DNA of 64,000 nucleotides from Hippea jasoniae. GTDB lineage: Bacteria; Campylobacterota_A; Desulfurellia; Desulfurellales; Hippeaceae. The stretch spans positions 1 through 64,000 of the forward strand of contig NZ_JQLX01000011.1 in NCBI RefSeq assembly GCF_000744435.1, given 5' to 3'. Below the pieces are notes generated by a model. That model was not told the DNA's origin. It was given only the letters and a program-made list of their open reading frames with translations, and did no database searches. Positions 37,070-46,609 of the stretch are shown piece after piece (positions within the stretch are counted from its first letter, which is position 1; each line of letters begins with the position of its first letter). The position numbers were made by a program, and so were the translations under genes.

Positions 37070-38440
37070 TTATATCAATGTTAAAACAGTAACTTTATTT
37101 CTTGGTTTAGCTTTTTTAATTTTATGCAATATTGTTTCTTTGACTTTGTTTTCAGTAGTACATAAAAAAATATAAAAACTTCCGTAACCTTGAATAACCT
37201 TTAGAAAATCTTTTTCACTTATAAAATCACTTCTTTTATATGTATTTACAATATCAACTACACATCTGACATCTAAATGTCTAAACATATTTACATTAAC
37301 TAATTCTGCAAATAATCTTCCAGCTGGCCAAACGATAAGAGGAGATGTTTTAACAATATTTACAATTTTTTTACTCAATAAATCTTTTCTTTCTAAAATA
37401 TTAGGCAATTTAACACTATTAACATTTCTAAATCTATCTTCACACCATTTATTATCACAAATTTTTGATGGTTTTTTAAATAAAAAACCTTTTCTTAACT
37501 CTTTATATACCTGAGAATTGAATAAATCTTTAATAGTGAAATTTTCGGCATCAAATTTATAATATCTATTACTTCCACAACAGGTACCATAATGTCCAGT
37601 ATGAAATATCGTTAGCGTTTCAAATATTTCGTTACACACAAATGGATCTTGTTTAAAAAGTTTAAATTCAATTTCTTCATTATTACTATAAATTTCTGTT
37701 AACACTTTTAAGTTATGAGGGATTCCTAATCTATCCAATTTATATGCCAAGTTGTTATAAAGCTCGTCTATTTCAGCTTTACTGACCTTATTTATGTTTT
37801 TATTTTTTATAAAATCATCATCTCTTACGCAACTAAAGCTAGCACTTGAAACAAATATATCATTATCAAATAAAAAATTTGCAAATTTGTGAAATTCTCT
37901 AATATTTTCTTTTATTAATACTGTGTGAGATTTGATCTCTATCCCAACTTTACTTGCTATTTTAAGAGTATTTAAAAAAATTTCATATTTATCTACATGT
38001 ATAATTTCTTTAAAAGTTTCTTTTTTAATAGCATCTATAGAAATTTGCAAAGCATCTAAACCTATCTCTTTTAAATAATAAATTTCTTTTGTATTTAATA
38101 GTGTTCCATTTGTTTGTATTTCAACTCTTTTATTTTTTTTCTTAAGTTCTTTTATAATTTCTAAAATACCATCATATAACAGCATCTCACCTGAGCCACC
38201 CAACACAACTGTCTGTATTTCATCTCCATCTTTAATATCATCTAATATCTTACGAAGTAATTTATCATCCATCGTTCTTTTATGTTTATACAAATTTATT
38301 AACTTTTTAGAATTCTGAGGGAAACAAAATTCACATCTAGCATTACATTTATTAGTTAAAGAAAGTTGCAATACTCTTGGTTTTCCTAAATTTATAAAAT
38401 CATTTTTTGTTATCTCTAATTTTACTTCATCAATCATCAA
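37070..38440 (-). CDS. Radical SAM protein with C-terminal Rossmann-like module
   Basis: The 456-residue protein has the cluster motif CNARCEFC (cysteines 32, 36, 39) and the glycine-rich VLGGSGEMLLYDGILEII. A downstream cysteine-bearing region (CGSNRYYKF, CDNKWCEDRF) follows. The last ~90 residues form a weaker version of the IDDxK module (IVWPAGRLFAELV, CVVDIVNTYK). It overlaps the gene upstream by 11 bases. The substrate is unknown. It differs clearly from the three HVNFI-type and CNHRC-type radical SAM paralogues. Confidence 0.83.
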   Translation of the reverse strand: MMIDEVKLEITKNDFINLGKPRVLQLSLTNKCNARCEFCFPQNSKKLINLYKHKRTMDDKLLRKILDDIKDGDEIQTVVLGGSGEMLLYDGILEIIKELKKKNKRVEIQTNGTLLNTKEIYYLKEIGLDALQISIDAIKKETFKEIIHVDKYEIFLNTLKIASKVGIEIKSHTVLIKENIREFHKFANFLFDNDIFVSSASFSCVRDDDFIKNKNINKVSKAEIDELYNNLAYKLDRLGIPHNLKVLTEIYSNNEEIEFKLFKQDPFVCNEIFETLTIFHTGHYGTCCGSNRYYKFDAENFTIKDLFNSQVYKELRKGFLFKKPSKICDNKWCEDRFRNVNSVKLPNILERKDLLSKKIVNIVKTSPLIVWPAGRLFAELVNVNMFRHLDVRCVVDIVNTYKRSDFISEKDFLKVIQGYGSFYIFLCTTENKVKETILHKIKKAKPRNKVTVLTLI

Positions 38441-39197
38441 TTATCTCCATAAAAAGTTTAAGATTTTTGCTCATCTTTTGATTATTACATTTATAATTAC
38501 GTTTACTATTATATAAATAGTTTTTGTAAGTTAGGCGAAATATGGAATCTAAAACAGACTTATTATTTATAGCAAAGGATAAAAGAACTAAAAACCTTTT
38601 TTCTTTAAATGTTGAGAAAATCAATTTTATTTTATCCATTGAAAGCGTTTCCGAATACAAATAATATAGTAGTTCCATTAAATCTCTTGTATAAAAACCT
38701 ATCATATTCTTTTGTCTTTTTTCCGTCCAATGCTCAAAAGCCTTGTCATTACTTTCTGGATAGTTTTTAGGATGTACAGGATTAAAACATTTCTTATTTC
38801 TTTTTAATAAAGTTAACAACTCACTATCCCAAAAATAAATATGAATATTCACAACAAAAGCTATAATATACAAATCTTCACCTATTTCGTAAACTCTTTC
38901 TGGAAAAAGTTCTTTTAATTCTTTTACTTTTTCTATATTATCCGTTAAATACACTATCCTTTCATCAATTTCTAAAACCTTTTTTAATATTTCAATATCT
39001 TCATGATTTTGGGGATAATCACTGCTTATTAAAAATTTCTCTTGGATACCCAATTCATCCATAATTTTTCTTTTTATAGCTTCTACCCTGTTTTTATCAT
39101 TTGCAAATTCTTCAGCTCTTTGCAATCTTCTATTAATTTTTACCTGCCTAATAGCATTATTCGCATTCTGTATATATTTTTTTACAGCATCATTCAT
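38430..39197 (-). CDS. Unknown protein, glycan locus
   Basis: I do not recognise a family. The 255-residue protein has a helical, positively charged N-terminus (about 1-50). A central part follows with YIIAFVVNIHIYFWDSELLTLL, and the C-terminal part is helical and Lys/Asn-rich. No signal peptide, membrane helix or catalytic motif is clear. It is translated together with the radical SAM gene downstream (11-base overlap) and starts eight bases after another radical SAM gene ends. This suggests a partner role, for example substrate presentation. Confidence 0.5.
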   Translation of the reverse strand: MNDAVKKYIQNANNAIRQVKINRRLQRAEEFANDKNRVEAIKRKIMDELGIQEKFLISSDYPQNHEDIEILKKVLEIDERIVYLTDNIEKVKELKELFPERVYEIGEDLYIIAFVVNIHIYFWDSELLTLLKRNKKCFNPVHPKNYPESNDKAFEHWTEKRQKNMIGFYTRDLMELLYYLYSETLSMDKIKLIFSTFKEKRFLVLLSFAINNKSVLDSIFRLTYKNYLYNSKRNYKCNNQKMSKNLKLFMEIIDD

Positions 39198-39205
39198 TTT
39201 ATCAC

Positions 39206-40261
39206 CTATATAAAATTCACGTGCGCTACACTTGGATGCTTCAGCTCATACAAATACTCATTTATGGCGTTTGGTCTGCAATTTGGTGGACAAACCTTTT
39301 GGACATCAAGTTGTTTTTCCAACAATTCTTTTACCTGTTTCCTTTTTTCTGAATGCCAGATTTCCTTAAAACTGTTTTCATAAATATTTCCATACATAAA
39401 TTCTTCTTTTCCAAGATACGGCAAACAGGAAATCAAGTTGCCTCCGCTATCTAAGATAGTAATAAAGTTGCACCCATAGCAATGTTTATATGTCCTTTTG
39501 CCGTATTTTTTAAAAGCGTTTAACCTTGCAACTACCTTAAAGTTTTCATTTGAATACGCTTCTATCTTTTTAAAATACGCATATATATCAATATCAAAGC
39601 CTCTATTTCTATAAAATTGGTTTTCATTCTGCAATACAAATGGCTTTATCGATAAATAGTCAACTCCAATGTCCCTTAATATAAATATCAAATTTTCAAG
39701 TGAATCAATATTTTCCGGCAATAAAACAAACTGAACACCTAAGGTTGTTTCTAATTTTTTATCTTCCTTTAATTTTTTTACATATTCGATATTTTCAATT
39801 ACTTTATCAAATCTATCTCTTTGATGGATTTCACTGTATGTTTTTCTGTCCCCACCATTCACACTAAACCTTAAGAAGGTTAAAGAACCTATGGCTTTAT
39901 CAGAAAGCCTATCTTTTAATAATTCCCCGTTTGTAAACATACCAACATCTATGCCGAGCTCTTTTGTTCTTACAACAAAATCATCAATATCGGGATGCAT
40001 CAAAGGCTCGCCTTCTCCAGCATAAAGCATACTTTTAACACCAGCCTCTTTAACTTCTTCTAAAAACTCCAAAAGTCTTTCTTTTTTAAGCTTTCTATTT
40101 GGATATCCTATATAATCATAAGCACAAAAAATACATCTATGATTACAGCTACCAACAGGACTTATCTCCACATAGAGCGGATAACAATCACCCTTTTTCA
40201 AAAACTCAGCTACCCTGTCTGGATGGTAGTGAAGCTTGTGAGAATCTAAACTAAACTGCAT
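39206..40261 (-). CDS. Radical SAM protein (SPASM-like), paralogue B
   Basis: The 351-residue protein has CNHRCIFC (cysteines 39, 43, 46), a GEGEPLMHPDIDDF segment and a SPASM-like C-terminal region with several cysteines (CYGCNF, CLPYLG, CPPNCRP). It ends in HVNFI, as does the protein at 27268-28317, and both start with a similar HYH-type leader region. The two appear to be paralogues used at different steps of the same glycan. Confidence 0.85.
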   Translation of the reverse strand: MQFSLDSHKLHYHPDRVAEFLKKGDCYPLYVEISPVGSCNHRCIFCAYDYIGYPNRKLKKERLLEFLEEVKEAGVKSMLYAGEGEPLMHPDIDDFVVRTKELGIDVGMFTNGELLKDRLSDKAIGSLTFLRFSVNGGDRKTYSEIHQRDRFDKVIENIEYVKKLKEDKKLETTLGVQFVLLPENIDSLENLIFILRDIGVDYLSIKPFVLQNENQFYRNRGFDIDIYAYFKKIEAYSNENFKVVARLNAFKKYGKRTYKHCYGCNFITILDSGGNLISCLPYLGKEEFMYGNIYENSFKEIWHSEKRKQVKELLEKQLDVQKVCPPNCRPNAINEYLYELKHPSVAHVNFI

Positions 40262-40314
40262 ATCTATACAAATCTCCTTAATAATTAAAATTATTTTTCA
40301 CAATAAAAATTAAT

Positions 40315-41587
40315 TCATTTATCATAACTATTGAAAAATTTTAACACACTCTCATATGTTAATATCTTTTTACCTGCCAACTCAGTAATATCAAATCCTT
40401 TTTGATATGGACCTCTAACAATAAAACCCACTCTATCTGCAAATTTTTTTCTAAATTCTTCCCTTGAAACTATTGGAATTGAAAATAATTCTCCTGTCTT
40501 GAAATCATCGATAAAGCAAATTACATTAAATTTCTCTTTAAGATCTTCATAAGTAATTGTTGCTGCTCTTGCAGCTCCAAGGATAGCTATTGATGAGCTA
40601 TTCTCAATAAGTTTATAACCTTGAACTAAATCTTTATAAACTTCTCCAATCTCATCAATTCTTTCATATTTTTCTATACTCTTATCGACTAATTCACTCA
40701 TATCATAACCCAAAGCTTTCAACTCATTCTTTGTAAGAGAATATACAAAATCTATCATATCATCAGTTAAAAATCTATTAAAATCGCCAATCTTTCTGCC
40801 TGGGTTATAGTGACGAAAATATTTATGTATATTAGGAAGGTTTTCAACTAAATTCTTATTTAAAGTTTTATCAATAGCGTCCTTTATAATCTTATCATCT
40901 AACATATTCTTATTATCTATTTTTTTAATAGTTTCAAATGGATAACGTATCAAATCTTCATATCTAACTAATAGATACTCATTTTTATATTTAAAATATC
41001 CATTAACGAACATTTTCCACTCTTCTATAATTGATAATAAGAAATCAAGATTTTTATATCTACTAAGAGCTAACAAATTTTGAGATTTATATTTTTCCAT
41101 AAATTCAAAAACTTCTTTCGATTCATCTATGTATTTCATATAATAGTTAATAGTATCAAAGATGTTTCTTGTTAAAAATATTTTTTTCAAAGTTTTTAAG
41201 ATATGGATTTTTTTCAATTTTATCCGGTGGTGCATAAATCCTCATCATATAATTATCTTTATTATTATTTTCACAGTTAGATAAAAAACTTAGAAAATCA
41301 TTACTTATATATCCATTTACAATTTTTTCAAAAGCATTATTACTTCTATTGATTAATAAAGTGTGAATATTCATACAGCTTTTTTTTCCTATCAAAGATT
41401 GACCAATATTAGCTATAATTTTATAATTCAAAGCTCCATTTTCTTCTAAGAGTTTAAAAAGATCGTTTAAAAGATTTTGTATAGTTACTATAATTGGTGG
41501 TTTTCCTTTAGTATTAAACAATTTAGCCAACATATTCCCCATTACAGTTGAACCTGTTTTACCCATTGCACTCAACAGAATTTTCAC
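40315..41587 (-). pseudogene. Sulfotransferase gene with IDDxK module, frameshift in an A7 tract
   Basis: The N-terminal part (41587 to 41156) has the PAPS loop GKTGSTV (9-15). The second frame (41235 to 40315) has IFLTRNIFDTINYYMKYIDES (3'-phosphate site) and LLVRYEDLIRYPFETI. It ends with SIAILGAARAA and FIDDFK in the Rossmann-like module. At 41181-41187 the minus strand has seven A residues after a G. Removal of one A joins the frames as FEKIFLTRNIFDTI, giving one protein of about 420 residues. The tract allows slippage, so phase variation, a lesion or a sequencing error are all possible. Confidence 0.8.
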
Positions 41588-43215
41588 TGATTTTCCTCCT
41601 TAAACAATATATCCCCATAAAAATTCATCAAAATATTTTCTAATTTTTCTTTGTTTAATTTATCTTTTAAATATTTAATTACATTTTCTCTGTATAAATT
41701 ATAGTTTTTATTTCTCAAAATATCTCCTAATTTTTTTTCATCACCTTTTTTTAAAACAAATCCTATTTTGTATTTTTCTACAATATGTGCTGTTGCCTCA
41801 AGAGACTCAGAAGCAATAATTGGGAATCCCATAGTTATGTAAGTATATAATTTTGTTGGTATAGTATCAATTCCGTTTTGATTTGGATTGGTTCGGTAAA
41901 AGTTTTCCAAAATTGCTCCCCAGTATGGTACATCTTTTGCTTGATCAAAAATTTCTTCAATAGGGGTTTTACTGAAAATTTCAATATTATCATTTAGTTT
42001 ATTTTTTAATTTCAATAAAGTATCATTTAATCCATGAGAAGAATATATCCTTATTGTGCATCCGCTATTACAAATATCATTAAATATTTTAGACAAAAAA
42101 GACCCTTCATAAATTTCTTTTGAATATCTATTTTCATCAGCAATAACACCAATATATAATAAATTTGTAACAATTGATTTGTTAATATTCAATCTATCAT
42201 TTATTTCAAAAAAATCTGATACTGGTGGGAAAAAAATATTTTTTGATTTAATATTTGCCATATCTGAAACTTTATTACCATAAGTTCTATGTATAATCCC
42301 ATCTACGATATTATAGTGTGCTATTAATTTTGCACTTTTGTAAGCACAAAGAGCTATTTTTTCTGAGATATTCCAACTTTTTGTTAAACATTTTATATTT
42401 TTTTCATCATTACCAATTAAATCTGGTAAATAATCCCCTATATCAAAAATAACTTTTGTGTATTTAAATAATGATTTCAAAACAACAGCTTCATTATAGC
42501 CATTACAATGAACATTATTAATATAAAATACCCACTTTTTAGTTTTTCTATATTTTAAGAATATCATTAAAAAATCATAATACTCCATAATGATACTCCT
42601 TTGACTTTGAATAATTTTTGCATCCTTTTGATTTTTTACAACATAAACAATAAGATCTGGTGAATAAAAATTGGACAAAGTTTCTAATTTAAAATAAATA
42701 TCGGATAAAGGAGATATCAAAGTAACTAAAATTTTATTCTTTTTTAAAAAAAAATTTGTAAATTTACTCTTAGTTATTTTAGCTAAAACTTTTAATAATA
42801 AAACTTTTTCCCTTAAAGATAAATTTATATTGTTCTTTGAAAAAATACTATGTGGCACATTAATAAAATTTCTATATCCATACCTTGCAAATTTTTCTTT
42901 TAGTAGATCAGTATATTTTTCAGAGAGATTTATTATAATTATGCTTTTTTCAAAATTAACAATTTCATCTATTTTATATATAAAGTGTTCGTTTTTATAG
43001 TCATCAAAAAAATATACTTCATTTAAGTCTAATAATTCTTTAATTTTCTCCGCTAAACCATTATAAGGGGTAAAAGCGATAATATAATTGTTAAGAAAAA
43101 CTCTTTTGTAATTTTTAATACAATATGATAAAATGACTGATAATATATTAGTAATTTTATTGTTATCTAAAAAAAATTCTATAAATTCGTTGATAACATC
43201 AGATTCTTTTTTCAA
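41584..43215 (-). CDS. GT-B-like glycosyltransferase with N-terminal IDDxK-type module
   Basis: The 543-residue protein starts with a module of the shared type (about 43-120: YIIAFTPYNGLAEKIKE and YFFDDYKNEHFIYKIDEI). A GT-B fold follows. Near the C-terminus DTIPTKLYTYITMGFPIIASESLEAT matches the donor-binding half of GT-B glycosyltransferases. Specific family is unclear. It overlaps the frameshifted sulfotransferase by 4 bases. Strongly AT-rich, with many Lys, Asn, Ile and Phe residues. Confidence 0.65.
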   Translation of the reverse strand: MKKESDVINEFIEFFLDNNKITNILSVILSYCIKNYKRVFLNNYIIAFTPYNGLAEKIKELLDLNEVYFFDDYKNEHFIYKIDEIVNFEKSIIIINLSEKYTDLLKEKFARYGYRNFINVPHSIFSKNNINLSLREKVLLLKVLAKITKSKFTNFFLKKNKILVTLISPLSDIYFKLETLSNFYSPDLIVYVVKNQKDAKIIQSQRSIIMEYYDFLMIFLKYRKTKKWVFYINNVHCNGYNEAVVLKSLFKYTKVIFDIGDYLPDLIGNDEKNIKCLTKSWNISEKIALCAYKSAKLIAHYNIVDGIIHRTYGNKVSDMANIKSKNIFFPPVSDFFEINDRLNINKSIVTNLLYIGVIADENRYSKEIYEGSFLSKIFNDICNSGCTIRIYSSHGLNDTLLKLKNKLNDNIEIFSKTPIEEIFDQAKDVPYWGAILENFYRTNPNQNGIDTIPTKLYTYITMGFPIIASESLEATAHIVEKYKIGFVLKKGDEKKLGDILRNKNYNLYRENVIKYLKDKLNKEKLENILMNFYGDILFKEENQ

Positions 43216-43287
43216 AAATCCTTTACTCCTTGCAATGTTTTTACAAATGCAAAATCAATATAATATTTACATAAACAATTGAAAAAG

Positions 43288-45006
43288 TTATGTATTTTGT
43301 CTTTCAACATAAAATTCTTTTCTGACTTTACTTATAAATTCAATAAGTTTCTCTATGTGAGTATCAATATAAAAAATTTTCCTTTCCTTCATTGTTACGC
43401 GATATAATTCATTCCATTTAATATCTTTTATTATTTTTTTAAAATTAATAATTTCAGGTTCTTCTATAGGAATAAAAAACTCTTTGGGGAACTTGTATGT
43501 AACATGAACTACCATCCTATTTAAAAACATCGGTAATCCCGCTGCACCGACAGCCAACAAACTTGAAGACACAGTAGTTAGTCTAAACATAATAAGCAAC
43601 TCTTTAAGTTCTTTATGATTTATACTATTTATCATATCTAACACCTCAAATCCATTATCAACTATCCAACCTGCATGATACTGACTAATTTCCTCTATTA
43701 GTTCAAATTGACTCACGATAGAATTGTGCTGATGGAAATATCTCTTTTGTTCTTCTTTTAAACTTTCCATAAATTCGTATATTGTATCACTTGCAACATA
43801 ATTATGCACATGAATTCTTTGAGATAAAATTTCTTTTAACATATTAGTTGAATCTCTGAGTTTATCCCCCATACCGCCAATAATTACTATATGGAATTCT
43901 CCATTATCAATTTTTTTTCTCAATTTAGGAATGTATTCGTTATATCTATAAAAAGATAACATAGGTTTATCTATACCAATAATATACTTTAAAGTGTTAT
44001 GTATTTCATCTGTATTTGAATTACATATAATACCATCTGCTAATAATAATGTTTTTCTATATATTTGAAAATAATCATTAATATATTCATGATTTTTGAT
44101 CACAGAATGGACAACATCATAAAGAAAAAGAAATTTAGGGACTTTTATTATTGACAATAAAAATGCTACAAATGCATAATTAATAATTGCTTTTTTGGCG
44201 TCAAATCCTGGATTATAAAAAGAAATATCATTAATAAAAACATTTCCTTTTTTTAAGTTCAAACAAAAATATACCATCTCTAAAGTTGTTAATTTATAAC
44301 AATTTTTAATAACAAAATCATGAATCGTGCTATCTTGTTTTGCGTAAGCTAAATTATCTGATAATGTTAGTACATAGATTTTATAACCTTTCTTTTGCAA
44401 GCTTTTAAAAGTAGGTCCATAGTTATTAAATAACACTCCATTTATTGATATTAAAACGTTATCATTCAAAAAGTGTATTTTTTTTAGTAAAAAATCTACT
44501 TTGGCAACGTCTAATTTCTGTCCATGTAACATATCTAAATAAATATCTTTATCTATATATTTTTGTACCAAATCCTTTATCCAAACAATAGAAGCATCGT
44601 TACCTACTCTTTGAATCAAACTATTCTTTATGCTATCTCTGTAAGAAACTATTATTATATGATCAAACTTTTCTGCATTTATAACTTCTGGGGAAATAAC
44701 AGTATATCCTTTTATTTTTTTACCCGCTTTAAAATCATCTAAAATGACAAAATTATATTCATTAATAACATCTATTATTTTTTCTATATAACTATTACAA
44801 GGGTATATTGCTATCTTATTAGGTTTACTATATTTTAAAAACTTTTTTAAAGCCGTTATACACTGAGTTCTCAATAAAATATCGTTATCAATATCATTAT
44901 ATATATTTAAACTTTCAATTACATGTTTCTCATTTAATGAAGTTTTAGATAAAATATTTTTCAAGTGATTTAGCATAAAATTAATAATTGTTCTCTTTTT
45001 ATTCAT
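43288..45006 (-). CDS. GT-B-like protein with N-terminal IDDxK-type module
   Basis: The 572-residue protein has the shared module at about 62-150 (IAIYPCNSY at 65-73 and ILDDFK at 88-93). A GT-B-like remainder follows: GEFHIVIIGGMGDKL near the middle, and a C-terminal part with LTTVSSSLLAVGAAGLPMFLNRM. Glycosyltransferase activity is likely from fold and context, but the donor and family are not identified. It overlaps the upstream gene by 8 bases. A 72-base gap follows it. Confidence 0.6.
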   Translation of the reverse strand: MNKKRTIINFMLNHLKNILSKTSLNEKHVIESLNIYNDIDNDILLRTQCITALKKFLKYSKPNKIAIYPCNSYIEKIIDVINEYNFVILDDFKAGKKIKGYTVISPEVINAEKFDHIIIVSYRDSIKNSLIQRVGNDASIVWIKDLVQKYIDKDIYLDMLHGQKLDVAKVDFLLKKIHFLNDNVLISINGVLFNNYGPTFKSLQKKGYKIYVLTLSDNLAYAKQDSTIHDFVIKNCYKLTTLEMVYFCLNLKKGNVFINDISFYNPGFDAKKAIINYAFVAFLLSIIKVPKFLFLYDVVHSVIKNHEYINDYFQIYRKTLLLADGIICNSNTDEIHNTLKYIIGIDKPMLSFYRYNEYIPKLRKKIDNGEFHIVIIGGMGDKLRDSTNMLKEILSQRIHVHNYVASDTIYEFMESLKEEQKRYFHQHNSIVSQFELIEEISQYHAGWIVDNGFEVLDMINSINHKELKELLIMFRLTTVSSSLLAVGAAGLPMFLNRMVVHVTYKFPKEFFIPIEEPEIINFKKIIKDIKWNELYRVTMKERKIFYIDTHIEKLIEFISKVRKEFYVERQNT

Positions 45007-46609
45007 CTTCGTAAAAAAAATTAATATTATATTTCTCTAATTTTAATTTAATTTTTATGGCTAATTCTTTTTTTTGAATAGTTAAAATCAAAAAATAATT
45101 ATTTAATACTACAGGTTCACTTAACTCTTCAAATTTAATAACCTTAACACCTTGATAGTTGTCTGCATAAAAATTATCATCGATAATAAAGTCAATATTT
45201 TTTCTAAAAAATTTTAATAAAAAAAATATTTCTCTCCCATAATTACCTAATCCATATAAAACAATATTATTAGGAAGATGTTCTATTTTTTGTATAAACA
45301 CTTCATTTTTCTCAAATATTGACAAAAAACTTTTTCCTTCACCAATCTCATTTAGAATAGAACTTAGCATTTCTATTATCTTTATAAAAGTTGAAATTTC
45401 ATAGTAATTTTCAAGCAAGTATTCTATTTTCTTCAATATAATATCGTATTTATTTTTTATATTATCCTTAAATCCTAATAACATTATACACTTATAAATC
45501 TTTTCAATTATTTCTTTCAGCATATCCTTTGATAGCTCAATATTTCCTTTAATATACTTTTGCTGAGCCTCTTCAAAAAGTTCAAAAGTGATGTTATTAG
45601 AAAGCAGCTCTTTTGCCTTTGATATGTAGTAAGGCAATCTAATATTATTTTTAATTTCTTCACCTGATATATTCACCAAAAAATCTTTTTCAACTAATTT
45701 TAAATGATCACTGCCCGCATTTTTTTTCATCCAGGAAGCTAAAGCCAAAAAATTAAATTCCCCATTTTTTATAATCTTATTCGTTCTTTTTTCGACTAAT
45801 TCAAAAGTATACATTGAAGCGTATTTACTATTATTTACATAACCTATTTCATTACCAGATAAGTCATCAAGGAAATTTACAGCCGCTGATCCATCTATAC
45901 TATAAAATTTTTCCAAGTTTTTGGTGAAAACACTTGTTTTTATTGCAATAGGATGCAAATGAAAACCTCTCATTAAAAAACCATTAGAGACTTTTTCTAT
46001 TAAAACTGAAGGCCAATTAGTAAAATTTTTTTCCGAAATTATATGTGATTTTGAGTTAATATGTATATGCTTGATAGCTAATTTAGATAACTCTGCAGAA
46101 TCAACAGAAATACAATTTGTTTTTTTATTATAATATTTTTTTCTACAAATACGTGCCAATGAAGGATTTACTCTAAAACCTAACATATAAACAATTTTTT
46201 TGCCATCATAAATCAAATCATAAATATATTTAAAAAAAGAATTAGAATATATAGCATCGGCAACCATTAAAAACATATAATCATTCATTTTGCTTTTTTG
46301 GGTTATAATGTCAAAATGACTATAACTCATAACATAATACTTATCTTGTTCGCCATTTAATATTTTGTCGATGTATTCAAAATTCACATTTGCAATATCT
46401 TTTAATTTTTTAAAAGAAATTGATTCTTCAAATAAATGCTTATTACTCTTCGATGTATAAATAAAATAATCAATAATACAATTTCTATCACTTAGATAAG
46501 GTAAATTATTATCAGCTAATTGAGAAGGCAATGAGTATTCTAAAAAACTTTTTACATATATATCTCCCCAAACCGGCACACAAAAAACTAATCTTATTTT
46601 ATTGATCAT
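44999..46609 (-). CDS. Large glycan-locus protein with C-terminal IDDxK module
   Basis: The 536-residue protein begins IRLVFCVPVWGDIYVKSFLEYSLPSQ, like the start of a GT-A-type transferase, and has a possible metal site in MFLMVADAIYSN. The middle is helical and not recognised. The last ~93 residues are the shared module (IVLYGLGNYG at about 449-458 and FIIDDN). Function is inferred as glycosyl transfer. It overlaps both neighbours by 8-11 bases, so they are co-translated. Confidence 0.6.
   Translation of the reverse strand: MINKIRLVFCVPVWGDIYVKSFLEYSLPSQLADNNLPYLSDRNCIIDYFIYTSKSNKHLFEESISFKKLKDIANVNFEYIDKILNGEQDKYYVMSYSHFDIITQKSKMNDYMFLMVADAIYSNSFFKYIYDLIYDGKKIVYMLGFRVNPSLARICRKKYYNKKTNCISVDSAELSKLAIKHIHINSKSHIISEKNFTNWPSVLIEKVSNGFLMRGFHLHPIAIKTSVFTKNLEKFYSIDGSAAVNFLDDLSGNEIGYVNNSKYASMYTFELVEKRTNKIIKNGEFNFLALASWMKKNAGSDHLKLVEKDFLVNISGEEIKNNIRLPYYISKAKELLSNNITFELFEEAQQKYIKGNIELSKDMLKEIIEKIYKCIMLLGFKDNIKNKYDIILKKIEYLLENYYEISTFIKIIEMLSSILNEIGEGKSFLSIFEKNEVFIQKIEHLPNNIVLYGLGNYGREIFFLLKFFRKNIDFIIDDNFYADNYQGVKVIKFEELSEPVVLNNYFLILTIQKKELAIKIKLKLEKYNINFFYEDE

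Noticed and set aside
41181-41187. Programmed ribosomal frameshifting in the sulfotransferase
   Set aside because: Joining the frames requires a +1 shift on the A7 run, and no stimulatory structure is seen; a real or artefactual indel is more likely.
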